In this document: piece by piece, positions 8,039 to 15,896 of the stretch
Layout of the letters: each line of letters begins with the position of its first letter
How positions within the stretch are numbered: position 1 is the stretch's first letter
Assembly (NCBI RefSeq): GCF_003461955.1
Contig: NZ_QTYB01000006.1
Location: forward strand, 156,895-220,894
Direction: 5' to 3'
From: Ruminococcus sp. AM36-2AA
Lineage (GTDB): Bacteria > Bacillota > Clostridia > Lachnospirales > Lachnospiraceae
DNA: 64,000 nucleotides
Translations under genes and position numbers: made by a program
Notes under the pieces: model-generated
Database searches by the model: none
Told to the model about the DNA's origin: nothing
The model's input: only the letters and a program-made list of their open reading frames with translations

Positions 8039-8782
8039 ATGCTGACGGAGCAGAGATATGAGATCATACTCGGCCTTCTCAGAGAAAAAAACAGTGTCAC
8101 GGTAACAGAACTGAAAGATATCCTGAATGCATCGGAATCCACGGTTCGCAGAGATATCACAGCACTTTACAAGGCAGGAAAACTGACCAGGGTTTTTGGC
8201 GGCGCAGTGGCACTGGAGCATACAGTCAATGCTTATGAGCCTACTGTAGCCCAAAAATCCGAGCTTAATATCGAGGAAAAAAAGAAGATCGCAGCTTATG
8301 CGGCATCTCTGATCCAGCCGGAGGATTTTGTATATCTGGATGCGGGAACGACGACCGGATATATGCTGGAACATCTTAACGGCTCCAGGGCGACTTTTGT
8401 GACCAACGGTGTTTCCCATGCAAGGACCCTGGCCCAGATGGGAATCCGTGTGCTGCTGATCGGCGGGGAGTTGAAAGGCTCCACGGAAGCGGTGATCGGA
8501 AGCCAGGCCATGCAGATGCTGAAGAATTATCATTTTACCAAGGGCTTTTTTGGAACCAACGGAATGACCCAGAGAGAAGGCTTTACCACACCGGAGGCCA
8601 ATGAGGCACTGGTAAAACGAACAGCTATGGAGCAGTGCCTGGAAAAATATGTAGTGTCCGACAGTTCCAAATTCGGACAGATCAGTGCGGTGACGTTCTT
8701 TTCATTTGAAGGGGCGGTAATCCTGACGGAAAACTGTTCCAGAGAATATAAGGACTGCAGAAATATTCAGATCGTATCATAG
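8039..8782 (+). CDS. fruR: DeoR-family transcriptional regulator of the fructose operon
   Basis: Protein of 247 residues. N-terminal DeoR helix-turn-helix: LTEQRYEIILGLLREKNSVTV and LNASESTVRRDI (residues about 3-50). C-terminal sugar-phosphate sensor domain with the DeoR motifs DAGTTTGYML, VTNG and FFGTNG. DeoR-type FruR proteins respond to fructose 1-phosphate or related phosphosugars. Here the gene is last in the operon, behind a terminator, whereas fruR is usually first. AAAGGAGG precedes the ATG. Confidence 0.9.
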   Translation: MLTEQRYEIILGLLREKNSVTVTELKDILNASESTVRRDITALYKAGKLTRVFGGAVALEHTVNAYEPTVAQKSELNIEEKKKIAAYAASLIQPEDFVYLDAGTTTGYMLEHLNGSRATFVTNGVSHARTLAQMGIRVLLIGGELKGSTEAVIGSQAMQMLKNYHFTKGFFGTNGMTQREGFTTPEANEALVKRTAMEQCLEKYVVSDSSKFGQISAVTFFSFEGAVILTENCSREYKDCRNIQIVS

Positions 8783-8808
8783 AAAATTATAAAATGAAAA
8801 GATTATAA

Positions 8809-8848
8809 AAAAACCGGTTTGGAAGAAAATTCTTCGGAACCGGTTTTT
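8809..8848. terminator. Bidirectional terminator between convergent genes
   Basis: Long hairpin AAAAACCGGTT / AACCGGTTTTT with an inner GAAGAA/TTCTTC stem. A-tract on one side and T-tract on the other allow it to end fruR on + and the coiled-coil gene on -. Confidence 0.85.
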
Positions 8849-8852
8849 GCGA

Positions 8853-9107
8853 TCAGTTTTCCTTGGAGATCATGGATTCCAGATCTTCCACAGAAATGTC
8901 TTTCTTATGCATCAGTTTGAGAAGACGTTTCAGCTCTGCGGCTTCTTCTGCTTTCTTGGCTGCTTTATGAATTTCCTCCAGCTGAGCTGCAAGAGCAGTT
9001 TTCTCATCTTCCAGAGCTGCAATCTTCTCTGTGTAGGCAGCAATCTTGGAATCTACTTTGGAAATCTTTTCGTTCAGTACTTCTACTTTGGTACGTCTCT
9101 GTCCCAT
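8853..9107 (-). CDS. Small coiled-coil protein of unknown function
   Basis: Protein of 84 residues on the minus strand, with CAGGAGGTTT just before its ATG. It begins with a basic MGQRRTKVEVL and continues as one long charged helix rich in Lys, Glu and Ala with heptad-like spacing (about residues 10-65), so a coiled coil is likely; the end is acidic. No catalytic motif, membrane segment or cysteine. I do not recognise a family. It stands alone, opposite to its neighbours, and shares the hairpin terminator with fruR. Confidence 0.8.
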   Translation of the reverse strand: MGQRRTKVEVLNEKISKVDSKIAAYTEKIAALEDEKTALAAQLEEIHKAAKKAEEAAELKRLLKLMHKKDISVEDLESMISKEN

Positions 9108-9187
9108 ATGAAACCTCCTGATAAAATATTATTACTTATACAATAGCATAAAAGGTCTGAAAATACAATTATCAATTATATTTCATA

Positions 9188-9216
9188 TTGACTTGGTGGG
9201 GAAAGTATGATATCTT
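9188..9216 (+). promoter_or_regulatory. Probable promoter of larE-like/trmO
   Basis: TTGACT (9188-9193), 17-base spacer and TATCTT (9211-9216) with an extended TG at 9208-9209. Confidence 0.5.
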
Positions 9217-9298
9217 AACGGAATGCGAACAGGAATGATCGTTTCAGATAAAAATAAATGGCAGAATTGTAATAGAAATTAAAGAGGTGAAGAAAACA

Positions 9299-10120
9299 AT
9301 GGAAGAAAAAGAATTACAGGAAGCATTAAAAAAAGAAGAAGATCTGAAAGCCTATTTCCGCCAGCTGAAAAGCGTGGCGGTTGCCTTTTCCGGAGGTGTG
9401 GATTCCACCTATCTTCTGAAAACAGCTCATGATACTCTTGGAGATCAGGTGATCGCGGTAACTGCAAAGTCCTGTTCTTTTCCGGAGAGAGAACTGAAAG
9501 AGGCGATCCACTTCTGCGAAAAAGAAGGCATCCGTCACTTTGTATGTGAATCCGAGGAACTGGACATTGAAGGCTTTTCCCATAATCCGAAGAACCGATG
9601 TTATATCTGTAAGCACGAGCTGTTTGAGAAGATCATCAACATCGCAAAGGAGCAGAAGATCGCATATATCGCAGAAGGCTCCAATATGGATGACAACGGA
9701 GATTACAGACCAGGTCTTCAGGCAGTGGCAGAACTTGGGGTGACAAGTCCTCTGCGCCATTCCAAGCTTGCGAAAGAAGAAATCCGTATCCTGTCCAGAA
9801 ATCTGGGACTTCCTACCTGGGATAAGCAGTCTTTTGCCTGCCTTTCTTCCAGATTTGTTTACGGAGAAGAGATCACAAGGGATAAACTTTCCATGGTAGA
9901 TAAAGCAGAGCAGCTTCTTCTGGATCTGGGATTCCATCAGGTTCGTGTGCGGATCCACGGAATGATGGCCCGCATTGAAGTGGAACCGGGAGAATTTTTA
10001 AAAGTTCTGGAAAACCGGGAAAAGATCACAAAAGAGTTTAAGACATATGGCTTTACCTATGTTACAATGGATCTGACAGGCTACCGGACAGGAAGCATGA
10101 ACGAAACATTGGGAGAGTAA
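9299..10120 (+). CDS. larE: LarE-like ATP-dependent sulfur transferase
   Basis: PP-loop ATP pyrophosphatase of 273 residues. Motif VAFSGGVDSTYLL at about residues 25-40 binds ATP; NRCYICK and the cysteine in FACLSSRFVYGE are family landmarks, the latter near the sulfur-donating cysteine of characterised LarE. LarE adds sulfur to the pyridinium cofactor that becomes the nickel-pincer nucleotide of lactate racemase and related enzymes. No larB, larC or larA is nearby, so the client enzyme is unknown. ATG 9299 is preferred, with AAAGAGG upstream; GTG 9287 overlaps that site. One base separates it from trmO. Confidence 0.85.
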   Translation: MEEKELQEALKKEEDLKAYFRQLKSVAVAFSGGVDSTYLLKTAHDTLGDQVIAVTAKSCSFPERELKEAIHFCEKEGIRHFVCESEELDIEGFSHNPKNRCYICKHELFEKIINIAKEQKIAYIAEGSNMDDNGDYRPGLQAVAELGVTSPLRHSKLAKEEIRILSRNLGLPTWDKQSFACLSSRFVYGEEITRDKLSMVDKAEQLLLDLGFHQVRVRIHGMMARIEVEPGEFLKVLENREKITKEFKTYGFTYVTMDLTGYRTGSMNETLGE

Positions 10121-10121
10121 T

Positions 10122-10811
10122 ATGAAAATAATTGCAAGGATCAGAAGTGATTTTCCAACAAAATTTGGAATCCCGCGCCAGAGCGGCCGTGTGGAAGAAC
10201 TGACAGCCCGTGTTGTTTTTGAACCGGAATACCGGGTACGGGAAGCGGTAAAGGGGCTGGAAGATTTTTCTCATATCTGGCTGCTCTGGGAGTTTTCCCA
10301 GGCGATCCGTGAGAACTGGTCACCTACGGTACGTCCACCGCGTCTGGGTGGAAATGAAAGAATGGGCGTATTTGCTACCAGATCCCCCTTCCGTCCAAAT
10401 CCGGTAGGGCTGTCCTGCGTGAAACTGGAAAAGATCGATCTGGAGAGCAAAGAAGCCCCTGTACTGATCGTATCCGGTGCGGATCTGATGGACGGAACCC
10501 CCATCTATGATATCAAGCCATATCTGCCGGCGGCAGACTGCCATCCGGAAGCTCTGGGCGGCTTTGCGGCAAAAGTGGAGCAGCATTTCCTGAAAGTGGA
10601 GATCCCCGAAGAATGGAAGGCAAAGATCCCGGAAGATAAGATCTCTGCCCTGGAAGGGGTGCTTAAAGAAGACCCAAGACCTGCATACCAGAAAGATCCG
10701 GAGCGGATATATGGAATGCCTTTTGCAGGAATGGATGTACATTTCCAGGTAAAAGAGGGCATACTTACTGTATGCGGGATCACAGAATATAAAAAATCTG
10801 ACAAAATTTAA
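10122..10811 (+). CDS. trmO: tRNA m6t6A37 methyltransferase
   Basis: Protein of 229 residues of the TsaA/UPF0066 family. The N-terminal half has the diagnostic motifs FPTKFGIPRQSG, LEDFSHIWLLWEF, RPPRLGG and FATRSPFRPNPVGLS, and LMDGTPIYDIKPYL. TrmO uses S-adenosylmethionine to N6-methylate threonylcarbamoyladenosine 37 in threonine tRNA. A C-terminal extension contains DPRPAYQKDP, typical of the longer E. coli-like form. It starts one base after larE, within that gene's downstream GGGAG, so the two are co-translated. A tRNA-Thr(GGT) gene lies at 23630 in the same window. Confidence 0.93.
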   Translation: MKIIARIRSDFPTKFGIPRQSGRVEELTARVVFEPEYRVREAVKGLEDFSHIWLLWEFSQAIRENWSPTVRPPRLGGNERMGVFATRSPFRPNPVGLSCVKLEKIDLESKEAPVLIVSGADLMDGTPIYDIKPYLPAADCHPEALGGFAAKVEQHFLKVEIPEEWKAKIPEDKISALEGVLKEDPRPAYQKDPERIYGMPFAGMDVHFQVKEGILTVCGITEYKKSDKI

Positions 10812-10819
10812 AATTACCT

Positions 10820-10848
10820 TTGACAAACTTTTTAAGGCATGGTATTAT
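10820..10848 (+). promoter_or_regulatory. Promoter of the DUF2325 gene
   Basis: TTGACA (10820-10825), 17-base spacer, TATTAT (10843-10848); an overlapping TATAAT lies at 10846-10851. Confidence 0.7.
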
Positions 10849-10855
10849 AATAAAC

Positions 10856-10875
10856 GAGTTAGCAAATGCTAACTC
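10856..10875. promoter_or_regulatory. Palindromic operator downstream of the DUF2325 promoter
   Basis: Perfect 9-2-9 inverted repeat with half-site GAGTTAGCA, directly after the -10 box where a bound repressor would block initiation. A further GAGTTAGTTA half-site lies at 10891-10900. The TTAGC..GCTAA core resembles DtxR/IdeR-family metal-repressor boxes, which is an inference. Confidence 0.65.
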
Positions 10876-10956
10876 AATATTTTAAACCAAGAGTTAGTTA
10901 AAGATAACCAGTAACAGTTATATAAAAAAAGTTCAGAGATCAAAGGAGAGTGAATT

Positions 10957-11238
10957 ATGAGCGTTGTAATCGTAGGCGGTAATGAAAGAATGGTATGTCA
11001 GTATGAGGATATCTGTAAGGGATTCGGATGTAAGGCAAAAGTTTTTGCAAAAGAAAAAGGAGCCATGAAGAAAAAGATCGGTGTGCCGGATCTGATGATT
11101 CTGTTTACAAGTACCGTTTCCCACAAAATGGTAAACTGTGCAGTAGAAGAAGCAAAGAAAAAATCCATCCCTGTATGCCGCTGTCACACAAGCAGCGCTG
11201 CAGCTCTTGAGAATATTCTGAAACAGTACTGTGCATAA
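10957..11238 (+). CDS. DUF2325 domain protein
   Basis: Protein of 93 residues covering one DUF2325 domain: SVVIVGGNERMVCQYEDIC at the N-terminus (Rossmann-like first strand and loop), FTSTVSHKMVN in the middle and the Ser/Cys/His-rich CRCHTSSAAALENIL at the C-terminus. The biochemical role of this family is not established; conserved Cys and His residues suggest redox or metal sensing. Strong AAAGGAG ribosome site. It is a single-gene unit whose promoter is followed by a perfect palindrome, so it is likely repressed under some metal or redox condition. Confidence 0.85.
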   Translation: MSVVIVGGNERMVCQYEDICKGFGCKAKVFAKEKGAMKKKIGVPDLMILFTSTVSHKMVNCAVEEAKKKSIPVCRCHTSSAAALENILKQYCA

Positions 11239-11305
11239 GAAACAGGTCAGGAGATACTTTTCTCTTGTATAATTTGACTTTTTTGCGGAAATGTAACGGA
11301 AAGAC

Positions 11306-11334
11306 TTGCAAAATCATGAATTATTCAATAAAAT
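11306..11334 (+). promoter_or_regulatory. Probable promoter of aspartate kinase
   Basis: TTGCAA (11306-11311), 17-base spacer, TAAAAT (11329-11334). The leader to the ATG is about 80 bases; no lysine riboswitch pattern was recognised in it. Confidence 0.5.
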
Positions 11335-11419
11335 AGCCGTAGGTTTCTGTGGTAAAGCGTTGCAGTGAATCGTGAATATGCAGCGCTGGAAGTCGAAATT
11401 ACAGGTGAGAGGTGTTATC

Positions 11420-12739
11420 ATGAAAAAAGTTGTAAAATTCGGTGGAAGTTCTCTTGCAAATGCGGAGCAGTTTCAGAAAGTGGGCGATATCATCCGCAGC
11501 GATGAGAGCCGCCGTTATGTAGTTCCGTCAGCTCCCGGAAAGAGATTTGACGAAGATATCAAAGTAACGGATATGCTTTACGGATGCTATGACGCAGCAT
11601 CCAAAGGTGAGGATATCACTGAGAAACTTAATGCCATCAAAGAGAGATATTACGAGATCATCAAAGGTCTTGGGCTGAGCCTTTCTCTTGAAGACGAGTT
11701 CAAGAAGATCGATGAGGATTTCCGTGCACAGGCGGGAATTCAGTATGCGGCGTCCAGAGGAGAGTTCCTCAATGGTAAGATCATGGCTGCATACCTTGGA
11801 TACGATTTCGTGGATGCGGCTTCAGTGATCCGTTTTGATAAAGACGGTAATCTGGAAGCGGAGGAGACAAATAAACTCCTTTCCAAGAAGCTCAGCAAAT
11901 CCCAGCATGCGGTTATCCCGGGATTCTACGGAGCATGTGCGGATGGCACGGTGAAGACATTTTCCAGAGGTGGTTCTGATGTAACCGGATCCCTGGTTGC
12001 AAAAGCCATCCATGCAGATATTTATGAGAACTGGACCGATGTTTCCGGTTTCCTTGTAACAGATCCGCGTATCGTTCACAATCCGGAACCGATCGAGGCA
12101 ATTACATACAGAGAGCTTCGTGAGCTTTCTTATATGGGTGCAACTGTTCTTCATGAGGATGCGATCTTCCCGGTTCGTAAAGAGGGAATTCCGATCAACA
12201 TCCGTAACACAAACAGCCCGGAGGATAAGGGTACACTGATCGTGGAGAGCACCTGCAAAAAACCGAAATTTACCATTACCGGTATTGCCGGAAAGAAAGG
12301 TTTCTGTTCTATTAACATTGAGAAATCCATGATGAACAGTGAGATCGGTTTTGGCCGTAAGGTTCTCCAGGTATTTGAGGATCAGGGAATCAGCTTTGAG
12401 CATGTACCGTCCGGAATTGATACCATGACTGTATATGTTCACCAGGATGAATTTGAGGAGAAAGAGCAGCAGGTTATCGCAGGCATCCACCGTCTGGTAC
12501 AGCCTGACTTTGTGGAGATGGAATCTGACCTCGCGCTGATCGCAGTTGTAGGCCGTGGAATGAAATCCCAGAGAGGTACTGCAGGAAGAATCTTCTCTGC
12601 TCTTGCTCACGCAAATGTAAACGTAAAAATGATCGATCAGGGTTCCAGTGAGCTGAATATCATCATCGGCGTTGAGAACCGTGATTTCGAAAAAGCTGTC
12701 AGAGCGATCTATGATATTTTTGTTCTGACACGGATCTGA
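11420..12739 (+). CDS. lysC: Aspartate kinase
   Basis: Enzyme of 439 residues phosphorylating aspartate, the first step to lysine, threonine, methionine and diaminopimelate. It begins MKKVVKFGGSSLANAEQF (KFGGSS phosphate-binding motif), with the kinase motif FSRGGSDVTGSLVA and WTDVSGFLVTDPRIV in the middle. The C-terminal 150 residues hold two ACT-type regulatory domains (GFCSINIEKSMMNSEIGF and LALIAVVGRGMKSQRGTAGRIF), so feedback control by an amino acid is expected. Single-gene unit with AGAGGTG before ATG 11420 and a perfect terminator. The symbol lysC is by function; isoenzyme type is not resolved. Confidence 0.93.
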   Translation: MKKVVKFGGSSLANAEQFQKVGDIIRSDESRRYVVPSAPGKRFDEDIKVTDMLYGCYDAASKGEDITEKLNAIKERYYEIIKGLGLSLSLEDEFKKIDEDFRAQAGIQYAASRGEFLNGKIMAAYLGYDFVDAASVIRFDKDGNLEAEETNKLLSKKLSKSQHAVIPGFYGACADGTVKTFSRGGSDVTGSLVAKAIHADIYENWTDVSGFLVTDPRIVHNPEPIEAITYRELRELSYMGATVLHEDAIFPVRKEGIPINIRNTNSPEDKGTLIVESTCKKPKFTITGIAGKKGFCSINIEKSMMNSEIGFGRKVLQVFEDQGISFEHVPSGIDTMTVYVHQDEFEEKEQQVIAGIHRLVQPDFVEMESDLALIAVVGRGMKSQRGTAGRIFSALAHANVNVKMIDQGSSELNIIIGVENRDFEKAVRAIYDIFVLTRI

Positions 12740-12776
12740 ACAAAATCCGAATATCCGCTTGACTCCGGAAGCAGTA

Positions 12777-12819
12777 TCCGCCACAGGACATGTAACATAC
12801 AGTCCTGTGGCGGATTTTT
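12777..12819 (+). terminator. Terminator after aspartate kinase
   Basis: Perfect 13-bp stem TCCGCCACAGGAC / GTCCTGTGGCGGA with a 12-base loop, then TTTTT. Confidence 0.95.
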
Positions 12820-13004
12820 CTGTTAATCTGACCTGTTTATCCAAAAAAAATCCAAATAAATCTGACAAAATTTCCAAAGAAAAAGCAAAGATATTATACA
12901 TTGTGTCGAAAAACACCTGACAGGAAATAAACAGTATTGACAAAAACTTAACTTTTGTGTAAAACAGACATATACAAAAACTTCAGAAAGGCAGGCGGTC
13001 AGCA

Positions 13005-13226
13005 ATGGAGAAACAGATCAAACTGGATGAAAAAAGCGCACAGGAGTTTGTCAGTGCAGCCAGCAGATGCAATTTTGATATTGATGTATTTTACAACCGC
13101 ATTATCATCGACGCAAAGTCAATCCTTGGACTTCTGAGTCTGGATCTGACAAAAACCCTGACAGTAAAGTGTTACGGAGAGGATGAAAATTTTAACCAGG
13201 TTCTTTCCAAATATGCGGTAGGCTGA
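13005..13226 (+). CDS. HPr-like protein with Ser46 site but no catalytic histidine
   Basis: Protein of 73 residues that aligns with HPr from position 15 on. The region around the HPr kinase site is kept: DAKSILGLLSLDL, with Ser39 equivalent to Ser46. The catalytic HARPA motif is replaced by DEKSA, so Asp8 stands where His15 should be, and the first strand is shortened. It cannot transfer phosphate from Enzyme I, but could be phosphorylated by HPr kinase and act as a regulator, much as Crh (which has Gln15) does in Bacillus. Asp may mimic a phosphorylated histidine; that is inference. AAAGGCAGGCGG region precedes the ATG. Single-gene unit with its own terminator. Confidence 0.85.
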   Translation: MEKQIKLDEKSAQEFVSAASRCNFDIDVFYNRIIIDAKSILGLLSLDLTKTLTVKCYGEDENFNQVLSKYAVG

Positions 13227-13253
13227 GAAATATGAATAAAGAAAAAAGGTAAT

Positions 13254-13300
13254 AAAAAGGCGCAGTTCATGAAAAGTAAAGCAGAACATGCGTCTTTTTT
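13254..13300 (+). terminator. Terminator after the HPr-like gene
   Basis: Stem AAAAAGGCGCA-GTTC / GAAC-TGCGTCTTTTTT with a loop of about 15 bases. Confidence 0.8.
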
Positions 13301-13409
13301 GATTGCAGAGAGATTTTTGTATGTGTTTTTGTGGTATAATCTTGAAATACAGCATTGCAGAAAAGGACAGCTGCAGGGTGAAGAACTCTGACAGCTGCAG
13401 GAGTAAATT

Positions 13410-15776
13410 ATGGAAAAACCAAAAGTGCGAATTTCTGTCAGAAACCTGGTGGAATTTATACTGAGAAGCGGAGATCTGGATAACAGCCGTGGATCATCCG
13501 GAGATAAAGAAGCCATGCTAAAAGGTGGAAGACTTCACCGGAAGATCCAGCGAAGTATGAAGGGCAATTATCAGGCAGAAGTTTCCCTGAAAAGAGAAAG
13601 TGAATATGAAGATGTAATCATCCAGGTAGAAGGCCGCGCAGATGGAATTTTTACTGAGGACGGGGAGTTCTGGATTGATGAGATCAAAGGCACCTATGGA
13701 AATCTTCAGGCAATGGAGGTACCGGTACCTGTCCACCGCGCACAGGCAATGTGTTACGGGTGGATTTACGGAGAAAAAGAAGGCCTTTCCCAAATTGGGA
13801 TCCAGATGACCTATTCCCATCTGGATACAGAAGACACCAGAAGGTTTCGAGAAATTTTTTCCATGGAGGAACTTAAAAACTGGTACCAGAAACTTCTGGA
13901 TGATTACCATAAATGGATTTCCTGTTCGCTTTCCTGGAAAAAAGAACGGAATGCATCCATGAAAGATCTGCAGTTTCCGTTTCCTTACAGAGAAGGGCAG
14001 AGAGAGATCGTCAGTGGTGTATATCATACGGTTTCCAGTAAGAAAACGCTGTTTGTCCAGGCACCTACCGGAGTGGGAAAAACCATGTCTGCAATTTTTC
14101 CATCTGTACGTGCCATCGGAGAGGGGAAGGGCGAAACACTTTTTTACCTTACCGCAAAAACCATTACAGGAACAGTTGCCTGGGAAGCGTTCCATACTTT
14201 GCGTGAAAATGGACTGAAATTTAAGGTCACAGCCATTACCGCAAAAGAAAAGCTTTGTTTCCTAGATTCACCGGAATGTACACCGGAGAAATGCCCCTAT
14301 GCGAAAGGACATTTTGACCGGGTGAACGATGCAGTCTATGAACTTTGGACAACCGAAGAGGTATATTCCAGAGAAGTGATCCGTGCTCATGCAGAAAAAT
14401 GGCAGGTATGTCCTTTTGAGATGTGCCTGGATCTTTCCGTCTGGGTAGACGGGGTGATCTGTGACTATAATTACGCCTTTGATCCCAATGTCCATCTGAA
14501 ACGCTTTTTCGGGGAAAATATTTCCGGAGATTATATTTTTCTCATTGATGAAGCGCATAATCTGGTAGAACGCGGAAGAGAAATGTACAGTGCGGAGATA
14601 TCCAGACAGACACTTTTTACATTGCGGAAAAAAATCCGGAAACATTTTCCAAAACTCGCCAGGGCACTGGATAAAGCCAGCAGGCAGATGCTGGAACTGG
14701 AAGAGGATCTTAAGGCATCCCAAAATCCGTATCAGGTGCTTTCCAACCCAGGTGTACTGCCGGTTACGCTTCTTACCATTTCCGGTGAGCTGGAAGAAAT
14801 TCTGGAAGAAAAAAATCTGGAAGAGGAGCTTCGAAAGGAGATCCTGGAATTTTATTTTGTTGTGCGTGATTTTCTGAATGTATCAGAACTGGTGGATGAG
14901 AACTATGTGGTCTATACGGAATGCTTTGGGGAAAATGATTTCCGGCTGCGCCTGTTCTGCGTGAATCCGGCTGCAAACTTAAGTGAATACCTGAAAAAGG
15001 GAAGAAGTGCGGTATTTTTTTCCGCAACACTTTTTCCGATGTTGTATTACCGGGAACTTCTTACAACAGAAACAGATGCTTATGGAATTTATGTGCAGTC
15101 CCCGTTTTCGGCAAAAAACAGGAGAATTCTCATTGGAAGCGATGTAAGCAGCCGGTATACAAGAAGAAACCATACAGAGTACCGTAAGATTGCGGAATAT
15201 ATTTCCAGGTGTGTATGGCAGCGCCAGGGGAATTATATGGTGTTTTTTCCTTCCTATCGTCTGATGGAAGATGTATATCAGGTTTATGAGGAGGAATTTT
15301 CGGTAGACTGGGTGCGCTGTATCCGGCAGAATTCTGATATGACCGAACGGGAACGGGAGGAATTTCTGGAAGAATTTCAGAGCAGGGAAGGAACACTGGT
15401 AGGTTTCTGCGTACTTGGAGGAATTTTTTCCGAGGGGGTTGATCTTACAGGTGAAAGTCTGATCGGAGCGATCATAGTGGGAACCGGACTTCCGCAGATC
15501 GGCAGTGAGCGGGAGATCCTGAAAGAATATTATGACCGAAAGAAACAGAGCGGTTTTGATTATGCCTATCGTTATCCTGGTATGAATAAGGTTCTTCAGG
15601 CCGCCGGACGTGTGATCCGGACCAAAGAGGACAGAGGTGTGATCCTGCTTTTGGATGACCGTTTTCTGGGACGGGATTACGGAGAAATTTTTCCGAGGGA
15701 ATGGAAAGACCGGAGCAGCTGCAGACTGAATACTGTAGAAGAAGCAGTAAGCAGGTTCTGGCGGTCGTTTACTTGA
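13410..15776 (+). CDS. DinG/XPD-type DNA helicase with N-terminal PD-(D/E)XK nuclease-like domain
   Basis: Protein of 788 residues. Residues about 1-160 look like a Cas4/RecB-type nuclease: GRADGIF followed by WIDEIKG gives the D...EIK signature. Residues 190-788 are a superfamily 2 helicase: Walker A APTGVGKT near 220, DEAH box LIDEAHNL near 380, and the C-terminal QAAGRVIRTKEDRG motif VI. Four cysteines between 285 and 340 (CTPEKC and CPFEMC among them) fit the iron-sulfur cluster of XPD/DinG enzymes. Probable role is DNA repair or unwinding of branched DNA. TATAAT at 13335-13340 may be its -10 box. Two copies of GACAGCTGCAGG (13366 and 13390) precede the start. Confidence 0.9.
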   Translation: MEKPKVRISVRNLVEFILRSGDLDNSRGSSGDKEAMLKGGRLHRKIQRSMKGNYQAEVSLKRESEYEDVIIQVEGRADGIFTEDGEFWIDEIKGTYGNLQAMEVPVPVHRAQAMCYGWIYGEKEGLSQIGIQMTYSHLDTEDTRRFREIFSMEELKNWYQKLLDDYHKWISCSLSWKKERNASMKDLQFPFPYREGQREIVSGVYHTVSSKKTLFVQAPTGVGKTMSAIFPSVRAIGEGKGETLFYLTAKTITGTVAWEAFHTLRENGLKFKVTAITAKEKLCFLDSPECTPEKCPYAKGHFDRVNDAVYELWTTEEVYSREVIRAHAEKWQVCPFEMCLDLSVWVDGVICDYNYAFDPNVHLKRFFGENISGDYIFLIDEAHNLVERGREMYSAEISRQTLFTLRKKIRKHFPKLARALDKASRQMLELEEDLKASQNPYQVLSNPGVLPVTLLTISGELEEILEEKNLEEELRKEILEFYFVVRDFLNVSELVDENYVVYTECFGENDFRLRLFCVNPAANLSEYLKKGRSAVFFSATLFPMLYYRELLTTETDAYGIYVQSPFSAKNRRILIGSDVSSRYTRRNHTEYRKIAEYISRCVWQRQGNYMVFFPSYRLMEDVYQVYEEEFSVDWVRCIRQNSDMTEREREEFLEEFQSREGTLVGFCVLGGIFSEGVDLTGESLIGAIIVGTGLPQIGSEREILKEYYDRKKQSGFDYAYRYPGMNKVLQAAGRVIRTKEDRGVILLLDDRFLGRDYGEIFPREWKDRSSCRLNTVEEAVSRFWRSFT

Positions 15777-15800
15777 CAGACGTAAGAAATCCGGTATACT
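15773..15800 (+). promoter_or_regulatory. Promoter of the serine hydrolase gene
   Basis: TTGACA (15773-15778), 16-base spacer, TATACT (15795-15800). The -35 box contains the stop codon of the helicase gene. Confidence 0.75.
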
Positions 15801-15896
15801 GATAGAGAATTTATCCACATTGCAGACAGGAAGATATGAGACCCGGATAAAATCAGTAACTGTTAAATCCAAAGATAAGAAAAGTGAAAGAAGTAT

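Noticed and set aside
11822..12943. 373-codon open frame on the minus strand
   Set aside because: Antisense to aspartate kinase and through its terminator; no motif.
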